A stretch of 64,000 nucleotides of DNA from Icerya purchasi. Taxonomy: Eukaryota; Arthropoda; Insecta; Hemiptera; Monophlebidae. Shown piece after piece: positions 53,482-64,000 of the stretch. Both the position numbers and the translations under genes were made by a program. A model generated the notes under the pieces. That model saw only the letters and a list, made by a program, of their open reading frames with translations, made no database searches and was not told the origin of the DNA. Location of the stretch: contig CM077115.1 in the NCBI GenBank assembly GCA_039619475.1, positions 490,751,352 to 490,815,351 of the forward strand, given 5' to 3'. Each line of letters starts with the position of its first letter. Position 1 is the first letter of the stretch.

Positions 53482-55540
53482 TATGGAACTTTGCCAGGTT
53501 ATGCTGTGGAATTGCAGGGACATTTACAGTAGCCAAGAAGAGCTAAAAAAATACTTAGTAAAAAACAAAATCAACATCTCTGGGATATCTGAGACGTAGC
53601 TAAAACAGTACCATCGGTTTAAAAACTGTAACATAATAAGGGATGGCAGAAGTAGACGAAAAGGCGGAAGAGTCGCTATTCTGATTAACGATTCTATTAC
53701 ATATCAACAGAAAAATATTAACATAACCAGTATTGCACAAGATCTTATCCAAATTAGCGTAATCAGCCTAAAGTTACATAGTTCGCAACTTATTGATCTG
53801 TTAATGATATACGCTCTTCCCGGTCACAACATGACGTATGGTTAATAGGCTGATATAGTCTTCCAAATTAATCACCCTTTCATAATTATGGGGGACTTTA
53901 ACGCAATCCATCCAGCTTAGTCGGTAAACTCGGGGAGGGGATTGCCTCAAGAGAGTCTACTCAGCCCATGTCTATACGCGCTGTATACAAAAGATGTAGA
54001 AAAAATCCAAGGGCGAAATATTAAAATCATTCAGTACGCAGATGACTTGGCGATATACTCATCGACAGGTACTCTAAAAACGGCAACGATCGGAGTAGGG
54101 GTGGCACTAAATAAATTAACTGTTTTTGCAAATAAATTTCCGAAGTTAAACAAACTTCACATTCAAATTAATACTAAAAAAAATCGCGAGGGTTAATCAG
54201 GAAGGTCATATGGTAATATCCGTTAATAAGAATAGGTAATAAAACCGTGGCCTTCAAAAACTCAGCCAAGTATTTAGGAGTCAAGTTAGACTCAAAATTG
54301 TCTGGGAAAGATGAATTCCAAAATATATCTGAAAAATGTAAGAAAGGTCTCAACGTATATATTAAGAGCTCTAACGGGGAACAAATGGGGGGCTCATCCA
54401 TATTCGCTCCTAACAATATACAAAGCAATAATACGGACTTACATATAATACGCAGTCCCAATATTAAATTTAAACAACACAAAACTTAAAAAACTACAAA
54501 TTATTCAAAACACAGCTCTTCGGCTCCGTCAAGGGTCTATGAAGTCTACACCAGCTCACGTAGTCAATGCTGAATGTGCAGAATTTCCGATTAAATTTCT
54601 TCTTAAACATTCTACTGATAAATTTTACATAAAAAATAAAGATTAAGTATCGCTTTCATCCAATAAATAGATACCCATCTTAGACAGCTTAAAAAATCGG
54701 GATTACTGGAAGTTTACCACAACTCCTCCAATACTTACCAGTTTTAATAACTACTCTGAATTAAAGATTTACAAAAACATTAAACTGGCGCCATATTGGA
54801 TGGATTTTCAGGAATCGCTCTAGTACCCATTAACTAAATTAGATATACTAAAGAATTTGTCAAAATTAATCAACCAGTTTCAAATCACAACAGTTTGATA
54901 ATGAATAACGTATATTAAAGTCTCGGTTCAATGATTACAAAATCCTCTATACCGATCGATCATTTGATCTGGGGCAAAATAGATTCACAGCAGCTTTTTA
55001 TTATTATAAAATACCCTATAAAGAGTGAAGGAAAAGAAAAAACTGGCTAAATGGTAAAAGCTAAGTCGAAAAAAAAAAATGTCATGAGATATGTATCAAG
55101 ATTACCGTCTTATACATGGTTTTTCAATTTTCCCTCCATGCGGCGTTCAACTTTCTCTGCAATCTGTCGCCTACGCTTTGGGCACAGTTTGCTTCCTGCT
55201 TCCTTATTTCGCTTTTCTTTAGTCCCCTCTCCTCACTGTCCCCTACACGCTTCCTCTCACAACTTTATAGGTGACGCTAATCACATTTTGTTTGAGTGAA
55301 CCTATATCGCTTCCAAACGTTCTTCCTTTTACTCTTCTCTTTTGTTAATTGGTCTTCCAACTCCGTATTGTGCATCTTTTGTCCTCTCCTTGCCATCACC
55401 CTCGGTCATTCCAGCACTTGAGTCTTTCCTATCTTCCATATCTGACCGCATAAACATCTAATTCCGCTGCTCCTCCGTTCCCCTCTTCTTAGGCCAATGT
55501 CTTTATGACGACCCCCCCCCCAAAGCATTTTTGAAATCCG
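53482..55540 (+). pseudogene. LINE ORF2 (endonuclease-RT), deleted and stopped
   Basis: The endonuclease start is visible (VMLWNCRDIYSSQEEL, then ISGISET, later IIMGDFNA), broken by several stops. At about 53930 it jumps directly to RT motif GLPQESLLSPCLYALYTKDV and IIQYADDLAIYSS, so the fingers and most of the palm were deleted. The rest includes SAKYLGVKLDSKLSGKDEFQ, and from about 55050 ICRLRFGHSLLPASLFR and IGDANHILFE, the C-terminal tail. Inactive. Confidence 0.88.
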
Positions 55541-56860
55541 TTTTTTATATAAGAGTAATGTAAGTTCGTGATAGAATGAAAACACAATAAAACATATATA
55601 TATATATGTGTGTGTGATAAAACTCGAACTCGATATTTTGATATAACAACAATTGACGCTAAATAGTATATTACTTGATTTTTTTCTTCTTTATGGGTAC
55701 GCTAAGAAGATTATTTCGGGTTTTGAGTAATTCCAAATATGACGTGAAAACCAAGAATTTAGTTATTTCATAAAAAAAGTTAATCATGGTACGGTATTAA
55801 AAGTAGATGAGTCTTAGAGTACATATAGTCTAATCTCGATGCGAATAAAAGTTTTGAAATTGTCGTGGTAATATATAATCGAGGTACCGTTATTTGGTCT
55901 AAGCTTTTTGTTGTATTTCTCAGTGATATTTTTCGTATGTGTTTCTTCTAAATATTGCGAACTGATGCGTATCATTAAAAGCGTTCTTAAAAATGCAACA
56001 TAAAACTATGCAATAAAACCATCCAGCTTCATTTTTATGTATGTACATATATGAGTGATATGTCCTCTTTCAGAATATATTGTTTTTCAATTACAAAATA
56101 CACTTATAGGATTAAAAAAAAAGTTAAATTGTTTAATTTCTTACTTTTTCGATGTACAGTTTTGCCGCGAAAAAACTTGAATTTCGAATTTGAATTTTTC
56201 TTTCAAATTGATTTTGCCGAAACGTCAAAAAATCGACTGCTGCTGAAGTAATTCGCTACGTGTAGAAGATAATATAATAGAGTAAAACTTAAACTTAGTG
56301 TTGTTTTCAATATTCCCTATTAAGCAAAGGGTACAGCATTTTTTATCGCCTCTTTCTGCCATTGTCGGAAATTATTTTTTTTTGTCTTCGTCAATAGTAC
56401 GAGAATTTTAAATGATTTCATTAAAATAAGCAAAAGCCTATAATATCTAAAGGAAAGATAGTTAAACGTAATAAATTTCTGAAATATAATGGAAATTAAG
56501 ATAAAACATCTAGAAAACGAACGTACTTGGTGGAATATTTCGTCACTTAATCAATATGTGTGTTTTCTTATTCCGTATACGCTAATTGATTATTATTTGT
56601 TCAGGAGTGATTGTAAATATTTAAACGAATTTTAATTTAAACAGTAGTTATTTAGACGATTTTTTCTACGCGATTTATTAAAACGATACAACATCGTTAA
56701 ATTAGAGGCGAATTTTGTCTAAAAAATAAATGTAAATTGTAGAAAAGAACTGTTATCTAGAAAAAACATTAACGTTTTATTCGCCGTTATAACTACATCG
56801 AATCGATAGACAGAACACATAACAAGTATCTATTTAGAAAATATTGATATTTCTTACACG

Positions 56861-56884
56861 AATAATAATAATAATAATAATAAT
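56861..56884. repeat. (TAA)n microsatellite
   Basis: Eight AAT units. Confidence 0.9.
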
Positions 56885-58241
56885 ATTCACAACCTTAACC
56901 TACACGTTTAGAAACGCATTCGAATCTAAAACTATAAATGTCTTCGTGTTTTTCGGTGTATTGGCGTGACTAAAACTGCGTAGTAACAAAATTGTAACAG
57001 TAAGATTAAATACGATGTTTATGTATAAAAAATGTAAAAATATCGATATTTATTTATTAAGAGTTCCATTTTCGACCTGTGGTCATTACCGTATTATTTA
57101 ATGGTAATTAAAAATCAAAAACGATAATGTAGCTCTTAATAAATAAACTTAGATTTATTAAATTATTTTTTTTCTTTTTCTTCTCGTATAGTTAATATGA
57201 ACGCAGTATTTTACCAGCACACATTTATGTTCAACATTTTTGGAGAATTATACGAATAATAGAAAAATAACAATTTTTGCGCTCCTAATTATGAGCCTTA
57301 TCTGAATTAATAAAAATTTTTGTATCGCTGCTTTGCATTTTAGAACCGAGCGCGTCCTGTAATCATTTTTCAGAATATGTTTTCTACGCTGTATACGTAT
57401 TGCATAATGTCTAGCGCATGAGTTCTAATCGTTCATTTTTACTTCAGATGATATTTCAAATAGTATTCTACTAAAAATGTATTTGTATAATACTAGTAAT
57501 TACGAAACGGATTAGTCGAATTTATTTAATTTAACATAGGAAAATTTAGTGTCCGTAAATTTAATTTATGTATTACGCCATATCACTGAAATCTATTTAT
57601 TATTTATACTTATGAGAATACGTTTAATATGTAGCATATAATAAAAAAAGGTTTTCAATTTCTTTCCCTGGATAAACCGGTTCGTAATTTTGCAGTGGAC
57701 CATATCATGAACACTAAAAATACGTGGAAACAGAACTGTACGGATCAGCCGGTGGATAATTGTATACAGTGGCGAATCTAGAGCAGAGATTATATCTCCT
57801 CCACTTAAATTTTCTAAACTTCTTATTTATTTTTTCATATGAAATTATTGATACATGATATTTTAAAATTTTAGAAACGGAACAAAAAAAAGTATTAAAT
57901 ACTAAACGGATAATTATCTTGCACTAATTTACCTCGAATTGAAAATGAGCGAAATAATCCCCCACTAAACTGTTGACTATATAGTTGTTTATCTTGTCTA
58001 CTCGTAATGATAGCAAAACTATATGGTCTAATCGATATTTAGTTATCATGCGACACGAATTTTTATTGGTTTACACATGGGTTTATATAAGCGTGCAAAA
58101 AAAAAAAAAATAGTAAAATTTTCAAACAGTATAAATATAATTTAGCGTTACGTTGATTTTTCAATATGGAGTTATACTATGTATTTATATATGTGTATAA
58201 TATATATATATTAAAAAGTGTAGTACATTGTGAACCTTAAC

Positions 58242-58286
58242 TTCACAATCCCGACGCCCTTTCAAAGTATGGGACTCACTTTACTT
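58242..58286 (-). repeat. Dispersed repeat fragment (inverted copy of 31.67 kb)
   Basis: TTCACAATCCCGACGCCCTT then AGTATGGGACTCACTTTAC, the reverse complement of 31668-31714. Confidence 0.7.
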
Positions 58287-58618
58287 TACTTTAATATAAA
58301 GTAAATTTTTATTTTATCATTAAAATTATTAATTATTGGTGTTCCAAAAGGTATTTTTCAATTCAAGTGGGGGTCCGTTATGAATCGCTTGATTTTACTA
58401 TTATTACCAAAAAATGCATTTACCGTTACAAGTCACAAAAAAAGATAATTTTTCTAAGAAATGAACAGTGTAGTAAATCTTGAAGTAAAATAATTTTTCA
58501 TTAAAAACGCTAGATTGATTAAGAATAGCTAGACAGATTTTCGTAATTTCAGACGTACATTCAGTGTAGATACGTTTTAAATTTTAGGTGTAATAAAGAA
58601 ACAAAACACATATATCTA

Positions 58619-58622
<4 letters not shown>

Positions 58623-58664
<42 letters not shown>
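58623..58664. repeat. (TA)n microsatellite
   Basis: About 20 TA units. Confidence 0.95.
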
Positions 58665-58667
<3 letters not shown>

Positions 58668-61014
58668 TTTTAAAAATATATTGTTAATCACATTAGATGT
58701 TTTATTAGTAGTTTTCAAGCTGATGTTGCTGCAGAAAAAAATTGCAAGTATAACAAAGAAGGAACTTTAAAGCTTTATGAAAGAAAAAATATAGAAAAAG
58801 AAATTGGGAATGGCAAATATGATAATGGAGCGACTCCGGGTTTAAATGTAAACGTTTTGTTGTGTTATGTTTGGTGATACCTGTTCTACGATGTTTTTTA
58901 TTTTGCGTCTGACTTTTCTACTGTCACATTTGATATAGCAATGTTTCAACATGGTTACGTGTAAGACGAAAGCGGTATTATTATTATTGTTATTTTTTGC
59001 AAGGTGGCTTTGTTGTTATTGTAGTTTTATAGTGAAAAAACAGACATCGTTGCAACCGTTAGATTAATTTTTCCTGGAACCTGCGAACGTACAGCACATA
59101 ATATTTTTTTAGCAAGCAATCGATTATTAGCATGTATGCGCTGTCGCTGAATCGTGTCTATGGGAAACATGTTGATTGCGCATTAAAACATGTTGCAGTG
59201 TGCATCTAAACTTGGGGAACTCAACAGTGTGATTAGCGGTGGAAGTATGTAGAAAAAGAAAGAATTCCCGAGCAAACAAAATATTGTGCGGTGAAAAGAC
59301 TGTTTAATTAAATTTTGTAAACTTTACGGGAATAGCGCAAAGGAAGAATTTTATTTTTTTAATTGCGGAACATGAAATTTTCTTGATTTATTTATTTAAA
59401 CGATTATGTTTCAACTTAAAACAATCGAAAAATACGCTTGGGGAAGACGGATCTTGCTGATTTCTTGCGTTGAGTCAAGTCGTGTTGTTCGAATTTCGGA
59501 TATCGCGATCAACGCACTTGCACAGTAGACAGGCAACTTTCAGAGCACTAGATATGTAGCAAATACCAATCACGATACACTCGGCAATTAATGTTCATCT
59601 GTATCGTCTCTCGCGAGTGAGCTATTATGCGTAGTAGATTGCTACGATGCCGTCGAGGCATTAAATATTACTTAATTATATTTTCTGTTGTAATATTTAC
59701 TTTTCCAAGAATTATTTCCACTGTCAGGTTGGTCTGAAATGGCAGTGGGACTTTTACTGAAAGTTAAAATTTTTGAAAGATTAATCGAGAACCCTCAATG
59801 TTTTAAAAAAAAATGTTTTGAACAAAATCTGTTTCATATTTGAAAGAAGAAAAAAAGAAAAAGAAAAAAAATACCACTCGAATGAGTATACATAGTGAAT
59901 CACATATTATTTTCACTAAACATATTTTTAAAAAACTTGTAAAAAATGACTACATAATTATAATATATCGCTATAACAAAGTAATAATAAAAAGTAGGTA
60001 ATAATATTAATATTAATAATAATAATAATAATAAAATAATAATAGAATAACGATAACACTAATACTAATGATTATCATAAGGTATCTCTTTTTTTAAACG
60101 TTAAAAGAGAAGTTTACGAAGAAATCTACTAACAAAAATGTTGGGTAACCAAAGTTCGTTAAATCGTTGTTTATAAAAATGTATCGCTCATATTAATACA
60201 AATATGGTACATTGGAAGTGGCAATTAAATGACATTTTATCCTTTTTTCGTTAACAGCATTTTACGATCCGCTCTCCTACGAATTTCATCACAGTCACTT
60301 TAAAAACAAACACGTAAATCACGGGCAATTACGATTTTTTGAATGTTTTTTTTTTTTTTTAAATACGGAAGAATCCAGAGCATGTAATTTAAACCGCATT
60401 ATTATTCCGATGATGTATCGCTTAAATTTTTAGTTGATTCAGAATTTTTATTACAGTCTGATTCATCCATTAAAACAAAGTTTCTTTAAAATTCTCTGCG
60501 TGAAGCAGTTGAATTTTTTGCATATGAAGTATATATATTCCCACAAACATATATTAAATACCTTATATAAATCTGAAATCCCATCAGATAATGGAATATT
60601 GTCCTTGGCTACTTACATTTAAAAAATTTAAATGCGTGAAATAAAAAAATATGAAAATTTCTTTTAAAATCCGATTTGTAGGTGGCTGCCGGACGGTTAA
60701 TTGTTATTATACATTGCTAACTGGTAATCTAAATAGCGATCATGATTTTTAAACAATACAGAATGGTATTTTGACCGTGGATAATCATCGTCAGCGTTCT
60801 GAATAAAATTGCTCTGCGGCTATTAAAACTTTTATCTTGTCCGAAAAAGTTATTCACTTTTTTTCCGTGGTATTGCAGAATTCTCTAGAACTGTTCTTTT
60901 TCTTTTTACATGCACCTTTTTTTTTTAAAATTAATTAAATGATTGGTTAACTTTTTATTTTTTGTATTGCCTCAGTTATAAAATCTTTGTAACATTCGCT
61001 TTTTACTGCACATG

Positions 61015-61051
<37 letters not shown>

Positions 61052-61925
61052 GTGTATTTCGCGTTATTCAAAATTTTTCCTAAAATCGAGTTATAATTAT
61101 CTAACTAATTTTATTTAGTGTGCATGTGTATTTCTCGAATTACTAACTTCTTTAAAAACTACGTGGAAGTAAATTGATTTTTTAAAAATAAAATAATATT
61201 TAATTATAATTTTAGAATTTGGACACCTTTTTGTAACAACTGACTAAAAAAAATATAGAATCATTTTGTCATTTCATATTCGTTATTAGTATACATTAGG
61301 TATTTCATTACTCATGCCTTTTTCTGATGATTGTTCAAAATTGTAAAAATTGTTAATTAAACTTTATCAGATTGTAAAAACTTATATAAATATTTTTAAT
61401 ATATTTTTTGATAAAATTTAATTAAAAGTTTTTACAATTAGTATATATGTTTGGAGAAAGAGGATAATTGACGAAAGGATTCTACAAACTACTTCAGGCA
61501 AGTGATCAAGCTAGAACCACAGTAGCTCTCGTTTAGAAACCCTGAAAATACTCGAACGTTTCTGTTTAATTTACAGCTAATTTCTATGAAACATTATAAA
61601 TTCGATAAATAAAATTACATCGGAATGGGAAATTTTTTTGTAAAAGTTTTTCATTTATAAACTAACATTCGAAAATTAAGGAGTTTTATATCTGTTGGCA
61701 GATTTTTGTTCCATCATTTAATTGCCATTCATGCATATATATATATATATATATATGTATATATGTAATTGAAAAATAAAAATGCATAACGAACGTGTTA
61801 GAATATCTATATGACGAATAGTATAGTTGTTAACAATTTCATAAATTGACCATGTGTACAGACTTAATGGAATCGGTTCCCGTGTCTGTATTCTGAACCA
61901 AAGAAATGTGTGTAACATCCAGTAA

Positions 61926-62248
61926 TCACAAATATTCCACGATATCACATTTAATGGCGATGTTTGGACAGGATGCTATTGCAGCTCCTCGTCGATCTGT
62001 TAATAATTTTTGGAAGATCGGCAGAATGGCCAAGTCCAACAACTCATTTTCGGATACCGTCGAGCCTAAAACGTTCGGAGTGCTCTGCATATGAGCCGGA
62101 ATCGGTTTTTTTAGATTGCTACCTTCGGAAGAACTACTGTGCTGGTGATGATGATGATGGTGATGCTTATGGTGATGTCGATGATGATTACATTTATCAT
62201 GAGATCGTTCGGAAACTGATCTATGTATCGTGGATACTTCTTCGTCTT
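61926..62248 (-). CDS. Last coding exon of an unidentified minus-strand gene
   Basis: On the minus strand a good acceptor (ATTCTTACAG) is followed by 107 open codons and a TGA at 61926-61928. The exon starts with two bases of a split codon and shows a run of 16 residues rich in His (with Arg, Lys and Gln), a Ser-rich stretch, PAHMQSTPNVLGSTVSENEL and a helix with LAILPIFQKLLTDRRG. It ends SCPNIAIKCDIVEYL. The low-complexity codons plus a well-formed C-terminus look like real coding sequence rather than an AT-rich chance frame. The gene would run leftward, convergent with ATM, and its other exons would lie beyond 64 kb. I do not recognise the protein. The final EYL could act as a class III PDZ ligand; that is inference from three residues. 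Confidence 0.7.
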
Positions 62249-64000
62249 CTGTAAGAATAGAAGAGTTTCTATTAGTAGTCTGCCTGTTTGCAAAGTATAA
62301 TTAACAGGAACCCAAGAAATGTCTGTAATCGAACTGGGGTCAGTAATAATTCACCAAACGTTAAATTCGGAGCCTATATTATGTAAAAGGTTGAGCGGAT
62401 AAAAAATCAAAAATAACAAAGATATAATTACGCGCGCACGGCAGCAAAATTGCGTATTTCAGATAAAACGATGTTAATAATTTTACATGTACAGAGTTCT
62501 AGGCAGCGGTGTGGATGACGATCGAGTTTAAAAGATACAGATTTAAAAAAAGCAAATAAAGTAGGAGAAAAATAGCTAATTTATAGAAGCTGTGTAAACT
62601 CATGTATTAATATATAAGAAAAGGGTCCATAACAAATGATTAATGAGCGAGATTAGAAAAAGAATCAATTACTACGAAATACAATAGAATATATATATAT
62701 ATATATATATAAAGTAAATTCGTTGTTTTTAAAGAGAATATAAAAATAATAATGAAGTTTCGGAGAGGAAATATAGGAAACCTATAAAACTTTTAATAGA
62801 TGTAATTTTTAGAGCATATACACGTGTATAATTAATTGATCGAGCTTGATAAAGTGGTGAGCTGGCTGAAAAGATGCGCATTATTGTCATACGAAAATGG
62901 AAATGCAGAGTAAATAGTTGGCCAATAACGAGAAAAAAATTGTAATAAAACAAGTACAAATGGTCTGGTACCATTTCGCCTAATTCCCATTTCGCCTAAA
63001 TTTAGGGTCGGGTTACTCAGGTAATAAAAAAAAGGTCAGACAAACATACGAATGATTTCGTGTTGGCAACAGCGCGTCATCATTAATGAATTTTAAGCAG
63101 ACTAAACGCATCATTTTTTTTTTTCTATTTGATTCCACTGTTAAGGTATTTTTTTCTTTCCGAAATACAACAAAAAGGTTTGTATGAAAATCAGAAGTGA
63201 AAAAATACCGCTAAAAATGTTTGATGTAAATATACGCGAAACGACCAATCCGATTAATATTTTCGAGTTATTTTATTGGATGTCCAGTGCTGTATAAATC
63301 CCACCCTCCTTATCAGTTAGTATATAAAAGCCTTATTGATATTTAGTGTGACAAGAACATTAAAGTTCGGAGTTTCTAGAAAAAATAATAAAAAAGCTAA
63401 ATTATAATTAGGTGTAGTTTCGAAGTGGTCGCGTTTATGTAAGAAAAAAGGAATAAGAATCGAATAGAATTAACAATAATGACATGACATCGAATGATTA
63501 TTACAGCGGTAATTTTATTATTGATTATTAAAATTACAATTATAAGTACATACAAAAAGTAAATGTTAAAATTAGGGAAACAGTTGTTTCTTTTTTTTAA
63601 CAAAAGTTCCTGAACCTAATTTCATTTTTCTTTAATTCAAAAAAAAGTGAATTTGCAAATCGAAAGAATTTAAAAATTAAATACTGCTTCGGATTTGAAT
63701 AAATAATCAACAGTAACGTATACGATTACAAGAGATTTTTCAAAATTTGGATATTAGGACGAGAAAAATAACTAGATTTACTATTAAACTGTGTACAGCA
63801 GAAAAAGAGGAGTAAGTAAGGAATAAACAAGGTGAAGACCCTGTTATATGGGGTCAGTTCATGGCTGTTATGGGATTAATAAATGAGCATAGATTTAAAA
63901 GCACCATATCAAAAAAATGTATATTTTAAATATTATTATATCTATCGAGTATATTTGTTATATTTGATAATCTTTAACAATAGATTTTTAGTTGTAGAAA
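62249..64000. other. Right edge; presumed intron of the minus-strand gene
   Basis: AT-rich, no further coding exon found on either strand. At 62967-62998 CCATTTCGCCTAA occurs twice in tandem. Confidence 0.4.

Larger units (their letters stand above)
52715..55540 (+). mobile_element. Jockey/I-type LINE, internally deleted
   Basis: Contains gag-like ORF1, endonuclease start, part of the reverse transcriptase and the C-terminal tail in order, over about 2.8 kb. An intact copy would be 5-6 kb. Its 5' end nearly touches the oppositely oriented LINE fragment at 52130-52650. Confidence 0.88.
55541..61925. other. Intergenic region between two convergent genes
   Basis: About 6.4 kb of AT-rich DNA. 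It contains (TAA)n at 56861-56884, (TA)n at 58623-58664 and 61020-61046, a repeat fragment at 58242-58286 and a TACAGTGGCGAATCTAG string at 57763 that may be a transposon end. The part near the minus-strand exon may be its 3' UTR. A slightly GC-richer piece at 59440-59660 is unexplained. Confidence 0.5.

Noticed and set aside
62111..62254. (GAT)n-type microsatellite as the only content of the region
   Set aside because: The repeat is the reverse complement of His codons in a longer minus-strand open frame that has a splice acceptor and a complex C-terminus, so I prefer a coding exon.

Overview
This window is eukaryotic nuclear DNA, AT-rich (roughly 70% A+T by eye), with long introns, GT-AG splice sites and many decayed transposons. 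The transposons are mariner-type and hAT DNA elements, RTE-like and I/R1/Jockey-like LINEs, tRNA-derived SINEs and LTR fragments. The mixture and the gene content suggest an arthropod, most likely an insect. I cannot place it more finely from sequence alone.

The dominant feature is the 3' half of one large gene on the + strand: the checkpoint kinase ATM (tefu in Drosophila). I could chain one edge exon (1-88) and 25 further exons from position 872 to the stop codon at 50880-50882. Every intron phase is compatible, giving 1,503 residues, about the C-terminal half of a typical ATM. Exons up to about 16.4 kb encode the helical solenoid, those from about 18.9 to 34.9 kb the FAT domain, those from 36.9 to 49.1 kb the PI3K-like kinase domain, and the last exon at 50.7-50.9 kb the FATC tail. 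The catalytic residues are intact, so the gene looks functional.

Most of the rest is transposon debris inside ATM introns. The clearest pieces are: an 883-bp hAT deletion derivative (7256-8138); a 3.97-kb element with 39-bp terminal inverted repeats and a perfect 7-bp target duplication (9481-13447), whose left end has expanded into an 18-unit minisatellite and which carries a second, nested 444-bp element; an old hAT copy (15122-16136); a 1.34-kb mariner-type element (16428-17767); an A-tailed GC-rich retroposon (21.06-21.8 kb); LINE copies at 25.9-26.9, 32.9-33.2 and 37.1-38.8 kb; an 894-bp TIR element (27011-27904); a pogo/Tigger-like MITE (35081-35420); and a repeat present twice (19.28 and 45.76 kb).

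Downstream of ATM (50.9-64 kb) lie two LINE copies in opposite orientations (52.1-52.65 kb minus, 52.72-55.54 kb plus), then AT-rich sequence with few features. Near 62 kb the minus strand carries what looks like the last coding exon of a different, unidentified gene (61926-62248). It has a histidine-rich tract and a conserved-looking C-terminus, so ATM and this gene would be convergent.

I see no CRISPR array, operon or other prokaryotic system, and nothing I would call a new biological system. The most novel items are the minisatellite-bearing TIR element and the unidentified minus-strand exon.
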